From NCBI RefSeq assembly GCF_003073045.1, contig NC_037603.1:18048192-18112191 (forward strand): a DNA stretch of 64,000 bases. Direction: 5' to 3'. Origin of the DNA: Pomacea canaliculata. Lineage: Eukaryota > Mollusca > Gastropoda > Architaenioglossa > Ampullariidae. The translations under genes were made by a program, and so were the position numbers. Under the pieces are notes generated by a model. That model was not told the origin of the DNA. It was given only the letters and a program-made list of their open reading frames with translations, and ran no database searches. Position 1 is the stretch's first letter; every line of letters starts with the position of its first letter. Positions 1 through 26,259 of the stretch are shown in pieces.

Positions 1-13993
<13,993 letters not shown>

Positions 13994-14049
13994 GCTGTTG
14001 ACCTCTTTGTCCTCGCCAAAGGGGATCTTGCTGCCGGTAAGCACAGATT

Positions 14050-15900
14050 ATAGCCCAATGCGAGATCCGTTCTGGAGAAGAAGAAATAATAATAATCATA
14101 ATAATAAAGAGACGAAAAATAATCCACGTGATAATTAGTCTACAACAAAGTTAAACTGTAGATGAAAACTTAAAAATAAATAAACTAACTTTACGAATAA
14201 TCAATAATCTTGAGGATTTGGTGAAGCGGGGGAGGATGAATATAAGTTATTTAAGAATGATACGGTGGGACCTTTTCTTCCTCACGTGGTTTTTAAAACA
14301 GCGATCTTCAAAAATTCATATTTATTTTCAACCCGCATCTTTGTTCACCTTCGTTGTCTTCAGCTCGTTCTTTCTCAGTGCTAACTGTTGCAATGTTCAT
14401 CAGAACAAGTCATAACTTTCTCATTTAATTTCACCATCAGTCTTGAAGCACATCCATCTCGGCATTTCTTACTTTTATACCTATTGTTTTGAATGAAAGC
14501 TTCTGTCACACGAGCCAGCGTTTCTCTCGCATGGTCGAGGTCAAAGTTTGTCAGCTTGGCAACCACGTATAGCAGTTCGCGCATGCGTACAACAACTCAA
14601 GGAAAACCCCTGTGCGATAAAAATAGCCGCTGCCGTACATGCGAGAGAGGACAGAGGGGCGCGTGGGTTGGCCAACCAATGAGAATATTGTTTCCAATGA
14701 CAACACCCAATCAGCATTTAGCAGTTTTCGTAGTAAGCAAACAGGACTTTGAGTCCGTGTACGTTAGAGATGAAAGAATTTTTTTGTTTTCGACGAGCTA
14801 CGCTATTTCAGCCATTGTTGACACGGATACAGAGCCATTTGAATCTCACAGAAGCTGTAAGTACACGAAGTCGCTCTCGCAGTTGTCGACTTCTACCAAA
14901 GAGACATTAATTTTACATCGTGAGCAGCAGAAACGAAGACGATGAAAGCGAAGCGTGACCGAGATGAAAGAGTTCGCCACGGTCTGCCTGCGTCTGGCTC
15001 GTCCACCTGTGTGTGTGATGGTGTTGGCGGTGGTGGAGGAGGATGAGAGAACACTTGTCGGGAAATACCTACTGCAACTTCTTACTCTGCGTCGGCGTCA
15101 CACGCGTGCGGCAAGGAATCTGAAGGTCTTGACAAACACATGATAAGACGCGCGCATGGTGTGTTCTGTTTGTCGGATAGTAAATAAAAAGCATTCTCAT
15201 CTGTCCCTGATCCCCGACACTACCCCTCCCACTTATACCGTCTGTTTCTTTCCGCCAGTCCGTCTTCTACTTCGCCTGTCTCTTTCTTTCGCCATGACTT
15301 CTCAAAGTCTTAAAAAACAAACAATAGAGAAGCAGATACAGACAGCATGAGAGAAAAAAAAGAAAAAAGATAGGAAGAAGAAAGAAAGACTGATAGAAAC
15401 GTCAGAAAGAAAAGAGAATGAAAGACAAGAAAAAGAGGCAGAACATAAAAAGAAACAAACAGTGTGGATGTGGGACATAAGTTTCGTCAGTGTATTTTAA
15501 GCCAAGCAGCAACTAAGGGTTTAGTGCATCACAACAAGTACCGGCTCTGTCAATGGTAGCCACGTGCAAATAAAAAGAACGTGACCAAAATGAGAACACA
15601 GAACAGTCAATCATCTGTATTAATGACAATTAAGCGGCCTAATTGTCATGCCCCCTGACCGCGTAAGACAGAGAGAAGGAAAGAAAACGCAAAGAATTAA
15701 AGAAAGAAGTAACGAAAAGGAGATAGAAAAAAAAACGTACAAAAAAGGAGACTGTCATTAAAAGTATTCCAGCTATGTTTTGTTTCAAAATCCGGTAGGA
15801 GTGGATATCAAATAATAGTTCGGCATGCCTACAGCAAAGTCTGCAAAAAGACTTTAAAGCGCTGCTTGATAAACAGCTCAGCTGTGTAAACAACACAGCC
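14050..15900. other. Upstream flank of GH31 gene, no gene supported
   Basis: This stretch lies 5' of the GH31 start. It holds a CpG-richer patch around 14490-15140 with several open frames on the plus strand (14493-14945 and 14955-15143) that I do not recognise, and AG-rich low-complexity sequence at 15340-15450. It could contain the promoter or a 5' UTR exon of the GH31 gene. No convincing splice-linked coding exon was seen. Confidence 0.4.
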
Positions 15901-16579
15901 TACAAGTGTCGTGAGATAACAAAAATGTTTTTAAAGACGGATAGCAAATTATTTCGCAATGGCTGCCTTTCGGGAAGGATATCACTTTGTTTACCGTTAG
16001 TGTGATTTTGTGTGTGTGTATCATATGTGTGTGTCTCTTTCTCTCTCACTCTTTATGTGTCTAACCTCTCTCTCATATATTTTTTTCTATATATATATAT
16101 TCGTGTACTTCATCTACCTGTGAGGTAAGGAGGTATCAATCGATGGAAAAAAAGGATATATCTCTCATTTGTGGACAATTTCTGCGTTCGTCCCCGTTTT
16201 CCTGTTTTACCTAAGGCTGGAAAAACAAAGGATTTATTTCACTCACCTCAGCACCTCCTCGTGTTCCTAACGGCTGCCTAACCGGTTGTGTTGCTCGGCT
16301 CTCAGGTGTATCAGCTGCAGCAGGTGAATAAAAATCCTTCCCACTGAACCTTCTCCTAATCTGCACGCGGCAAGCGACTGCGTGCGGCCTCGTGTCCCAT
16401 CTCCTGTCGATCGGGGCCAGAAAGGGACACGCGAGTGACCTGGTACTTCTACCTGTGAGGTGAGGAGACCGACCTCTCGAGGCCGGCGACTACGTGACGT
16501 AAGGTGTACGTACGCCTGCTGAGCAGAAGGGGCTTGGTGGTGCTTGGTGTGCTGCACCTACTGTGTTTTGCTGCACTCG

Positions 16580-17290
16580 CGATGCATTGTAACTCTCGGT
16601 GCACTCCTCTAGTACTCTGCTCGTTGGTGCACTGTATCCGTGGTGCTCTGTATTGTTCTCGTGGTACATTGTTGTAGTTATTCTCTCTGGTGCCCTTTAC
16701 CCTTTAAACTTTGGTCATTTGGACTCGTACTGCACTGTACCTGCATTGATATCAAGATGCAGTATACTCATGGTGAATTTACCGTTGTGCATTGTCTCCT
16801 ATTGCTGTCGGAGTGTGTTGTATGACTACACTGTACTCACCCGGTACTGTGCTCGTGCTGTGTTTTGTCGTACTATACTCATACTACTATACTTATACTC
16901 ATGATGTCATTTACTCCTAGTGGTACTTAATGACTTGTATTGTAGTTGTACCGTGTTGTGCCTGTTGTACCCATGGTGTCATGTACTGCTGGTTGTATTA
17001 TATTGTTATACAGGACTGGCACTTTTCTGTGAACCTCTTCTTCTGTATTCATGGTGCCATGAGCCTCCAGTTCTACTGTATTGTTGTACTTTACTGGTCT
17101 GACACTGTGCTGTGCCTCTTGTACTCTTGGTGTCATGCACTCCTGATTGAACAGGTTTTGTTGTAGTGTACACAGTACACTACTTGTAGATTGTGCACCC
17201 TTTGTAGTTATTGCACCCTCTACACTGTTTACTGTATCCGAGGTGTATTGTCTACCTTTTATATTGTACCCTTGGTGTAATTGTTGTACA
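16580..17290. repeat. Degenerate tandem repeat (minisatellite-like)
   Basis: About 700 bases are built from variants of short modules such as GTACTC, TGGTGTCATG, TGTTGTAC and CTGTGCTGTGCC. A longer period of roughly 150 bases is visible: the block TGTGCCTGTTGTACCCATGG near 16960 recurs as TGTGCCTCTTGTACTCTTGG near 17113. Each is followed by TGTCATG and then TACTGCTGGTT or CACTCCTGATT. Strand asymmetry (T and G rich on plus) is strong. Open frames here are Cys/Leu/Tyr-rich and unconvincing. Confidence 0.65.
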
Positions 17291-17999
17291 AAACTCCTAG
17301 TTGAAAAAAACTATAAAGGCCTGATACGAAAATTTATTTATGTTCGAAAAACAACTCTTAAAGTCTAATAAAGAAATATACTACGTTCATTAAAAAAAAT
17401 ATTGACGAGTAAAATAGATGTATGCTTATAAACTAGAAGTCTTTCGAAAACTTAAGAAAAAAAAAGAAATGTATAGTTTATCAGTTGAATAGCCAAGCTG
17501 CAATGACGCTTGTGATTTCAAAAACGAACGATCGAGCGAACGAAAGACCGACCGAGTGAATTAATTTAAAGTAAAATAGAAAAAAATTAATAAATACAAA
17601 GTGAAAGAGACAAAAATGAATAAATAAAAGGAAAAATAAAAACGAGCAAAATGTAAGAAATATTGAATCACAGGCTTCAACAAACTAGTGGTTGGTGGAG
17701 GAGGGAGGGATGAATCTATCACATTCTCGAAATGTTCATTTGACGTCTTCAGGGTATCACAACCACCGAGTATGTGATGATGCAATAAACATCAGTAAGT
17801 GCAGCAGGTGATTCGCTGCACTCAGACGGTCGCCCTGCACCATGCAGCACCGGTATCTGCAGGTGTACAAGGGTGTACAAGTCACAGTACCCGTCGTGCT
17901 TTAACGTACACGGCAGCCATGTTGTTTTCATTTCCTGGAACAAATGAAAGCCTCGTGCTCAAGAAACTTCTAGTAGCTTTATTCGTTGGCTGGTTGTGA

Positions 18000-18045
18000 A
18001 TACTTGGCACAAAGATGATCGAATGTGACTTCTAGTAGACAACCA
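18000..18045 (+). repeat. Inverted repeat, left arm (partner 22645-22690)
   Basis: The core GATCGAATGTGACTTCTAGT near 18019-18038 is repeated in reverse complement around 22650-22672. Similar flanks give about 45-70 bp of match. The arms bracket the guanine deaminase exons 18144-22365. It is probably a dispersed repeat. Confidence 0.6.
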
Positions 18046-18143
18046 CCATATAATATGTGTGTGTTGGCTTATCATGATCAAGCAAATGCTTTACACGGTC
18101 TCTGCGCTGAGTGTTATTGCTTCCACTATTCTCCTCAACTTAC

Positions 18144-21100
18144 CTGTGTAGAGGAATTTCTTGACGATGTCTTCGGCTTTATCAGAAGGAAAATGTCGAG
18201 GGGGGAGTTGCTGGTGTTGGGGTCGATCAGCAAGGCGTCGAACTCTCGCCCACTCTCAAAGTTTCCGCAGTTGAGACCCAGGACTTGAGGACAGCAGAGA
18301 AGCAAAGGATGCTTAAGGTTCCACTTAATAATTGTACCATTATGCTTGGTGCATTTTATAATCTTTCACCTTTTTGTTTTGTTTTTTTTTTTAATTTTGC
18401 TTAGTCGTTATCTGTCTAAAGTTTTCACACTTCTTTACATCCTTTTTTTTTTTTTTTTTTTCCTTCTTGTTCTTGCTGCTTATTTCTGCATTTTTGACGC
18501 AAATTTTATTAATAATATTTAGAAAAATCTTTTCAGTTACATAATATCATTTTTTAAAATCTGTTTCAACATAAGAAGCTACGCATTAAGAAAAAGACTA
18601 CATACTATTGTCCATAAATATTTATAAAACTTTTCTTTCATCTCACTATTTTGCAGAGGGAACAGTGCCACGAACTAACTTTACTAACATTAGTAGCATT
18701 TACGAACATCATAGAAGAATGACTTTTTTTAAAATCAGAAACACTATAGGAAAAAATTCACCTTCGCTGCCACCCAGGGTAGCCAGGCGGAAGGCCTCGG
18801 AGATGGTGATCGGCTCGTAAGGGATTCGTGGGTGGCCATTCTGAACTTGTTGCTGGGCGTGTTTGATGGCCAGGATGTTGGACGCGTCGACAGAGTGCCG
18901 CATGGCGGACAAGATGGACGGTGTGTAGCCGGCACCAACGTCTGCTCAGATCGGATTTTCTTAACTTGATATAATTCTTAAATCAAATTTTTTAATTGTT
19001 ATTCTGTTTTATTTATTTTTATTTATTTATTTTTTTTTTTTTGTCATTTTGGCAGGTTCGTGCTTTTTGTTCGTATGTTATTTTTGTTTGTTGTTTTATG
19101 TTTGTTTGTTGTTTTGCTTGCTTGTGTTTTTGTTGTTGTTGTTGTTGCTGCTGCTGCTGCTGCTGTTTTTCTTGGGGTTTTTTGTTGGTTTTTTTGTTGT
19201 TTGTTTGTTTTTCTTTGTTTGTTTGTTTGTTTGTTTTTTGTTTTTTGCTTTGTTTACTTTGTTGCTTTTTGGATCTCGATTCCAGTACTGGAGTAGCCCC
19301 ATTTACTTATTCGCAATTTGCTGCGGAATTTTACCGTCAAAGTAAAAAGAATGAATGAGCTCTTTTGTAGGTTTTCGTTATATCAGCTAAAAGCTCCATT
19401 AACTTCTCTAGTGACTCCATTGAATGTTACTGTTATTCCATGAAACTTGCAGTTTTTTGCTGTAATTTTAGTTCACTGTAGCTCTGACTAGAGTCAGTTT
19501 CTGTCAACCTCAGGTCTAGCATATTATTAACTTGTTTGTCATAAACTCATCTGCTACGATCAAGTTTAATTGTAAATAATTGCTTTATGTCAACTGTTAT
19601 GACTGTGGAGGCGTAAGTATTTTAGAAAAAAAAAATGTTCAAGTGAAAGTCACATGACCTACCAGTTCCCAATCCTAATTTCACTCCATAGTTTAAAAAT
19701 TTACGAAGGTCCATTACGCCGCTTCGCAAACTGAAAATAAATCAGATCCATGAATGCTATCACTTGCGCAAATACAAAAATTCAGTCCACGTCAATCAAG
19801 ATAAATTCAACAAGTACTTAAAATTAATTTACGAGTGGTTTTCTCTTATTTGGAAAGTTCCGCGTTGCAGCAGTCGTGGGGAATTCCACCAACCGTTACT
19901 CACGTGATGTTGGAGCATGAGCAGTGGATCACCCCGCAGCCACGGGTTTTGATGATGTCGATCTCGTTGTCGTTTGACTGGATACAGTGAGCTAATATCG
20001 TCTGCAACAGTATTCTCACTTATTACTAGAATTATTATTATTATGTACAAACGAGTTCTTTCACTGGTCTAGACAACAGTCATCCTCTCTCGCAGATTAA
20101 TAAGCGTTTTTGCTCGTCATGAGAAGTTTTTTTTTAATTCATCATTGTTTACTTATCTAAAAAATTTATAGTTTTCTTTTCATTTAAATGAATTAATCTT
20201 TAAATTTCAAGTTAGATGCAAGAGTACCAACAGTAACAGTTGTTACTAGTTAATTACAAAATACGGGGTAGATATTTCATTTATTTCTTAATTTTGAGAA
20301 CAGCAAGTGTGGACTGGAAGCTGTAATACAATAATGGAGCCGACATTATCTAGTTTATATCTGAATGGAACACACATTTTCGCTCAGATTTGAGGAATTT
20401 AGTATTTTCTGATGAAGCAAGCCTACTCTTCAAAATAATTTTGCATTCAACTTAATTTTAGCCTTCACCAAACGTAGACTGGCAGTGACAACAAAATTAA
20501 ATAGTTTGTGATTTTCCATTCTGATATATCTGATGAAAATAATACAAAGCAATTGTTTGGTGGAGGTAAGGAGGCGGGGGGATGTACACTTTTCGTAATT
20601 TTTTGAGACCATCTTACCTTTGGTCCTAGAAGGTTTGCATTGTCGTACACCTCTGTGTAAGTGGCATTACCTGGATGCAGCTCCAACACTAACTTTCTTT
20701 CTTCTGTTGTCTCATTCAGGTGGGTCTGACAAAAAGTTATCAGCCTATTAGTAAGTTACATCCTCGATGCCCAAAACACAACGTCGAGAACATCCAACCA
20801 CGGGCTCTCTTTGCTAGTAAGTAGTGTCTGAGGTCTAACGTGTGTAAATGTGCTCACCTGTACAGGTAGATTGTACTCTTTCGCCATGCGACCGAGGCCA
20901 TCGAGAAGAGGCTTGCTGCAACTGACAGCGAACCTCGGGGTGATGACGGGGGTGACGAGGGAATACTGCAAGGAGACAATTAAGAGTTGATAGGAGGTGG
21001 GGAGCATTGCAGGAGAAAAAGAACGAATAAAAGAACACAAACTGTGTGACACTCTGGACATTGGGGTAGAAGATGAAGCATTTGAGTGAACGGTATGTTG

Positions 21101-23361
21101 CAAGCATATATAATGGCTGTGGAAATGAATGAATGAATGAGCAAATGGAGGAGTTATTTGGTGAGTGAGTGAACGAGTGTGTTTTCACCTGTGTGATGGA
21201 TAAGAGAGACAGTGTGTGTGTGTGTGCGCATGTGTGGGTGACTGGTTAAATTTGGTGAGTTTGGCATTGTGTTTAGGTGCATATTTTTGTATGTGTGAAT
21301 GTTTGAGTGCATGGTGTGTGTGTGTGTTTTATATGTGCGTATTAGCAGTGTGGTTTGTGCGCGGGTTCGGAGTAAGGGAATGTTGGGGCACACGTACAAC
21401 TGTGTGAACGAATGTCTTTTTTTTCTGTGAAAGGGTTCCATTTAAAGCCAAAAAAAAAAAAAAGTTCGGACACTGGTAAAATAAAACAGCCACTTATTCA
21501 TTCATCTGTTCGATAGTGTCACTTACTATTTATTCATTTATTCAAACATTTCAAAACACTCTCTTTTCTTGAGAGAGTATTTTAACACAAAGACTTAAAA
21601 ACCTATAAGTGAAGACACATATATACCTTACGTTCAAGCACATCCTTGATAAACCTGAAATATATTCAGAACAATGAAAGTCAGTAGAATTCGCAAAATA
21701 TATCCTTCGCTCACCAGATATGACTTTATAGTTATCCCGAGAGCAATTAGTAGCAGCTCTATACAGAAGCAAGGGGTAGAATCACACAGCACAGCAGTAA
21801 TCAAGAATACCATGACACATCCATACCCACTATTTTGTTTATTTTGTATTCATTTATTAGTTTATTTTTAATTGCATGTAGAGAAGGATCCAGGGAACCG
21901 GGAGCGAGATCATTTTGAACAGACCGCGAAGGTTCGGTAATACCTGGCTGTCTCGGCTAAGGATTCCTCGGTTGTCTCCCTGTAGCTGTCAGGAGCCTTC
22001 ATATCCATGTTAACCTTTCCAACAAATGCCCTTTGTCCGAGGTTTTCTGCTCGTAAGAAATAAAATATCTTTTAAAGAAAATTTTGCGTCTAGCTTTATT
22101 TTGTTTGCTTCATCAATTTTACTTCTTAGTCCTGTATGCTGTGCTCATCAAAGATCATAAAAAATTAGGAATATTGTTAGTCTCGGCATTGTTTATATTT
22201 CTTATTAATTTTTTTATTTATTTGCAGGACGTATATATAAATTATTTATTTCTGAAGTATTTTCAGGACCAGTATACCGGCAAAATCACATAGGAACATT
22301 GTGGTCTCGCGGTGAATGGTGGAGTAGTAGGCGGCGGCAGTGGTACCGCAACGCAAAGTCCGCTTCTGTTCAATGATAAGAAAAAAACCATGAACGAATT
22401 CTTAAATGTCGAAGATAATTTTAAAATACAGTATAATAATTTCTTCGTTTAAAATTATTGTCATTAAGTCATGTTCTATTTGACAAGTGGCTGAGTGTAA
22501 GCCTGTAAATTAGAACGAGAGCTCGTGCTTCGTCTGCTTTTCGCTTTGTACTTTTGTGTGTGTGTGTCGAATGTGAGGTCCTTGCTTCTTCCTACGCCTA
22601 CCCTGAGTGTAAACGAACACTGCATGACTATGACATAATGGCTGGTGGCTACTAGAAGTCACATTCGATCATCCTTGTGCCTAGTATCCACAGATAATCC
22701 ACACGCACGCACGCACGCACGCACGCACGCACCCACGCACACTCTTCAGAAGAAGCAAGGATCACAAATCAGTCATGCGAATACATGCATCAGCTCTCGG
22801 TGGAGGTGCAAAATTGAACAGCATGTTATTGGCAGACATCAGTGATAATCCTGCTCAAGAGCATCTCTCTCACCACAGTTTTTTCGTGTGCGTTTCGAGC
22901 GAACTCGACAGACGAGAAGCCTTCTTCTGCTGGAAAAGTGTATGTGTCTAGCCAGTCTAGGAGACCCAGGTCCGTGCCCAGAGCTTGTATGGACAGCTGT
23001 GGCGAGTGGAAATGACAGTCCACTAGACCAGGCATCAGAAACTGCCTATAAAAGAAAATATTTCATGATCTGTGGGAAGTGGGGCGAGCGCAAGTAATGT
23101 GTTTGTGGTGGTGGTAGGGGGGGGGGAAGGACGTACATGTCTCTGATTTTTTTAATGCTCTTTTAAAACGTTGCTTTTTTATAGCGTCCTTCTATTAATT
23201 TATTTCAATTTTTCGATCTATCTATGCTTATCTCTGCAGCAAACAGCATACGTTGTTTCAACCATTACTCACCCGTTCGTCAGCTGATGTACATTTTCTT
23301 GATCAATTTCGTGTTCCTGCAGCAGCTGCTGCAAACGGCTTTGATGATCGAAAAATATTAC
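18144..23361 (-). CDS. GDA: Guanine deaminase (GDA), partial model
   Basis: Guanine deaminase hydrolyses guanine to xanthine and ammonia in the cytosol, using zinc (purine catabolism). Exons: 23273-23361, 22874-23045, 22278-22365, 21944-22046, 21627-21654, 20858-20965, 20618-20725, 19904-20001, 19663-19730, 18762-18941 and 18144-18283. All junctions are GT-AG and phases agree. Motifs: FLMPGLVDCHFH (zinc-binding HxH), RCGTTAAAYYSTIH, QRAFVGKV, TPRFAVSC, QTHLNE (third zinc His), LAHC, LGLGT-D (zinc Asp, codon split by an intron), EAFRLATLGGS, FESGREFDALLID. The order and spacing match human GDA residues about 60-430. The first coding exon and the final DDRN-containing exon were not found. Exon 18144-18283 lacks one base near 18185-18192; without it DIF would run on into SDKAEDIVKKFLYTG. 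Confidence 0.92.
19001..19265. repeat. Low-complexity T-rich tract with (TTG)n, (CTG)n and (TTTG)n runs
   Basis: This GDA intron segment contains T runs, six or so GTT/TTG units, six CTG units (about 19147-19165) and a (TTTG)n run near 19200-19230. The long Cys/Phe- or Leu-rich frames across it are composition artefacts. Confidence 0.85.
22701..22740. repeat. (CGCA)n tetranucleotide microsatellite
   Basis: About ten units of CGCA/GCAC with one interruption near the end. It lies in the GDA intron between exons 22278-22365 and 22874-23045. Confidence 0.9.
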
Positions 23362-23683
23362 CTGTGATGGAAAAAAATTTGAGAAGACAACGATGTAAAA
23401 ATACGGAACATGAAGGGTTTCTCTGTGAAGTCAACAGGCATTCAAGGTTCTGAAAATGTGCCACAGTTAAATGCCCTGCTTGTCAAACAAATGGAAATGT
23501 CTTGTTACATTTAAAAAAAGGTAAAACAGATGATGTATGTTGAGACTTTCCTCCAACCACATTTTCGCAGTTAAGATAACACTTTATCCTAGCGGACAAT
23601 ATTAATAGCAGTTCTGTACAAAAGCGAGGGCTAGAACAATTTAACGCAGCAGAACAATAAGAATCGGCAATAACATCATGCAT

Positions 23684-25085
23684 TCATGCCTGCCAACACA
23701 GATAGACCCTCTTACAATCACAGTTCAGAGTCGCAAGTGATTTAAATTCGTTCACACACGAAAACATTCGAAATAAGTGTAACCAACACATCAGTCCCTG
23801 ATGGCTATGTAGGGTAGACGCATGGCTGAAGCAAAGAACAGTCTCAGTGTTGGTCCTGCGCCCTGCCACACACAATCGGCGGTCCGACGAAAGCTGGGGG
23901 AACTCTCCCGATAGGACATGCCACTCGTCACACAGAACTGCAGACACTTTTGAAAATGTCTTCCTGTCACACAGAGTCTGGAGGTCACTCTGGGCCACCC
24001 AGTGGTGGATATTGTGATAACCGTTGGTATGCAGGATAAACAGAAGTGGAGATAAAATACAGCCTTGGGATGAGCCATTGTACGTTGTGATGGAGTTAAA
24101 AAAAAGTGCCATTGACAAGTATTCGCTGATATCTATTAATCAGAAAGTAAACGATTCATGACGCCAGTGATCATAATTATGAAACAACGGCAAGCCGAGG
24201 GTAGACTACTTTCAGAATGTGCTGGTTGTTGATACACGTCTATCGCTCTTCAACCACGTCGGCTCATACAATTAAAAAATGAAATCGTGGACATTGATGT
24301 GCACTTTAATGCTCAATTCGCCTACAAGTGTCCGACGTTATCCTTTCATGTATTTCCAAAAGATAAGTAAATGAAAAATCTTTGGCTGGTAAAAATTCGT
24401 TTGCTTTTATGAGCTTATTTGTCCATGTGCAAGCATGTCTGTGCAGACACTTTGTAAATCCCATGATTCCTTCATCTGGAAGAAGTGAGTGTGTACTAAA
24501 TAGAGGTTATTATTATTAAAGTACTTTCACTGCACAACCATGAAGAGAAAATTGTGGATTATACTATGTCTCCTCTAGGATCTTTCTAATTATAAACATA
24601 CATTTCACAGACTCATGACAGTTATCTCGCTATGCTTATCATGGTGGTAGACCGTATTTTTTGTTCACCTAATTACCAAGGCAGATTGTGACGACTCAGC
24701 GCCAGGCAGGCTGGTGTACATGTTGCAAAAATTTAAACACACTGTGACGAAAGTACAGCTTGACAAAATTAAGCAAACTAATTTTAAGTAGATAATTTTG
24801 TATGGTCTACATATGATATTATAAATATTAAAATGTCCCTTGGAGGAAAGGAAAGTTCCCCACCCCTGGTTTACACAAAGTATAAACAGTTTAGTATCAT
24901 TACCATCTCTCTTGGTCTGGTATGTAACTTGCAGTGGGTCAAGACATTTTTCAGTGCCATTTAGAATCAGTGCTTTAATGGTTTTCTTTAATACATTCAT
25001 GTTAAGGACACTGGTCTATAATTGTTAATACGCTCTGAAATTGTCTTCGGAACGGGTACAATACACGCAGTTGATTGGTTTTCCC
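23684..25085 (-). mobile_element. Broken LINE, reverse-transcriptase fragment
   Basis: On the minus strand, CIVPVPKTISERINNYRPVS (about 25020-25080) is followed after a frame change by LKKTIKALILNGTEKCLDPL and QVTYQTKRDGNDTKLFIL. These are fingers and palm motifs of a non-LTR reverse transcriptase of the Jockey/CR1/RTE kind common in molluscs and fish. Further downstream, near 24050-24110, NGSSQGCILSPLLFILHTN matches the conserved GxxQGxxLSPLLF block. Stops and frameshifts break the coding sequence. It sits upstream of the guanine deaminase exons and may occupy its first intron. Confidence 0.8.
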
Positions 25086-25639
25086 TGTTTTCATGAAAAA
25101 ATTTAAAATATTTCTTAAACTAAACATTTCGAATCGAGGCTGATTTTTCACATGCAAGGATTGTCAGCAAATTTAGACGACGACTGAGATGAAAGATTTA
25201 TGACCTCAGTTGGCCCAGTCCAACAATGCGGTCTATGGCCTTTTTGTCGAGACAGCTTATCTCGAGATATGACAAGACTCCATACAGGTTATTTGACCTT
25301 CACACAATTAGTTTCATGCTGAGATGCTGAACTGTTGGCACAGAAAAGAAATAGGTGAAGGTGACAAGAAGTAGTTCCAGCTGGGGTGAGCACACACTTC
25401 AGTCGTTGAATCAATACATAGTCCACACGTGGTATATTGAATTCTATGAAACATGATAGCCCACGTTCTATTTGAAAATAAACTATAGTGATAGAAGAAT
25501 TTATGAGTTTTGCGATGACACAAAACATTATCATTGAATCATTTTTAACAAAATTGTAATCTCCTTTAGTAGATATCTCCTTCTGACGTATATGTGTGTG
25601 TGGCACTGACTGATGTTTGTAATTTGAAATCTCACAGAT

Positions 25640-26250
25640 ATCCAGCCCCACCCTCCATTACTGTTTTACAACATCTGTTCCAGCTCTCTGTAGCTTCCGG
25701 CCACATGTCCGCCAGTTGGAAACTTTCACACATCATAAAATTAGGCTCAGTCAACCCAACGACTTCAGACCAGTCGTTCTTACTTGATTTATCATGAAAT
25801 CACTTGAAAACAAATTGCCAGGAACGAGGTTATGACTGCTGTTGATCCACATCTTGACCCGCTGCTGTTTGCCTACAGAGCTGGAAGAGATGTCGATGAT
25901 TTATACTGTTTATGCTTAATACTCTGTATAAACATCTGGATAAACATAGAGCTCATGCCAGGCCTTTCTTTGCTGAATTTTCTTCTGCTTTTAACACCGT
26001 GCAACATCTGAAGCAGAGACTGACTGACAGCATCGCATTCAGAAAGAAAGTTGTCCTACCTTTCCTCCTGCTACTCCCAGAATGGCGTTCTCCCTGATGT
26101 CGAGAGCGTTCGTAGGGGTAGAGTGCGCCACCGTACCACAAAACACGAAGCTGTCGTCGCCTTCCCGGGTGGAGGACATCTTCTCCCTACGTCTATCAAT
26201 CTCTGATTTTAATTTACTGCCCTATGGGTTTGTCACGCGCTGAAACAGGT
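25640..26250 (+). mobile_element. Broken LINE, reverse-transcriptase fragment, opposite orientation
   Basis: The plus-strand pieces are SASWKLSHIIKLGSVNP, then in another frame NDFRPVVLT and IMKSLEN, then TAVDPHLDPLLFAYRAGRDV, then LYKHLDKHRAHARPFFAEFS plus SAFNTVQ. The order fits the same class of non-LTR reverse transcriptase as the neighbouring minus-strand fragment. It is frameshifted several times and its ends are not definable from sequence alone. Confidence 0.82.
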
Positions 26251-26259
26251 GTGAGCTGC

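Noticed and set aside
18996-19358. Cys/Phe- and Leu-rich plus-strand frames
   Set aside because: Low-complexity T-rich intron sequence of the guanine deaminase gene.
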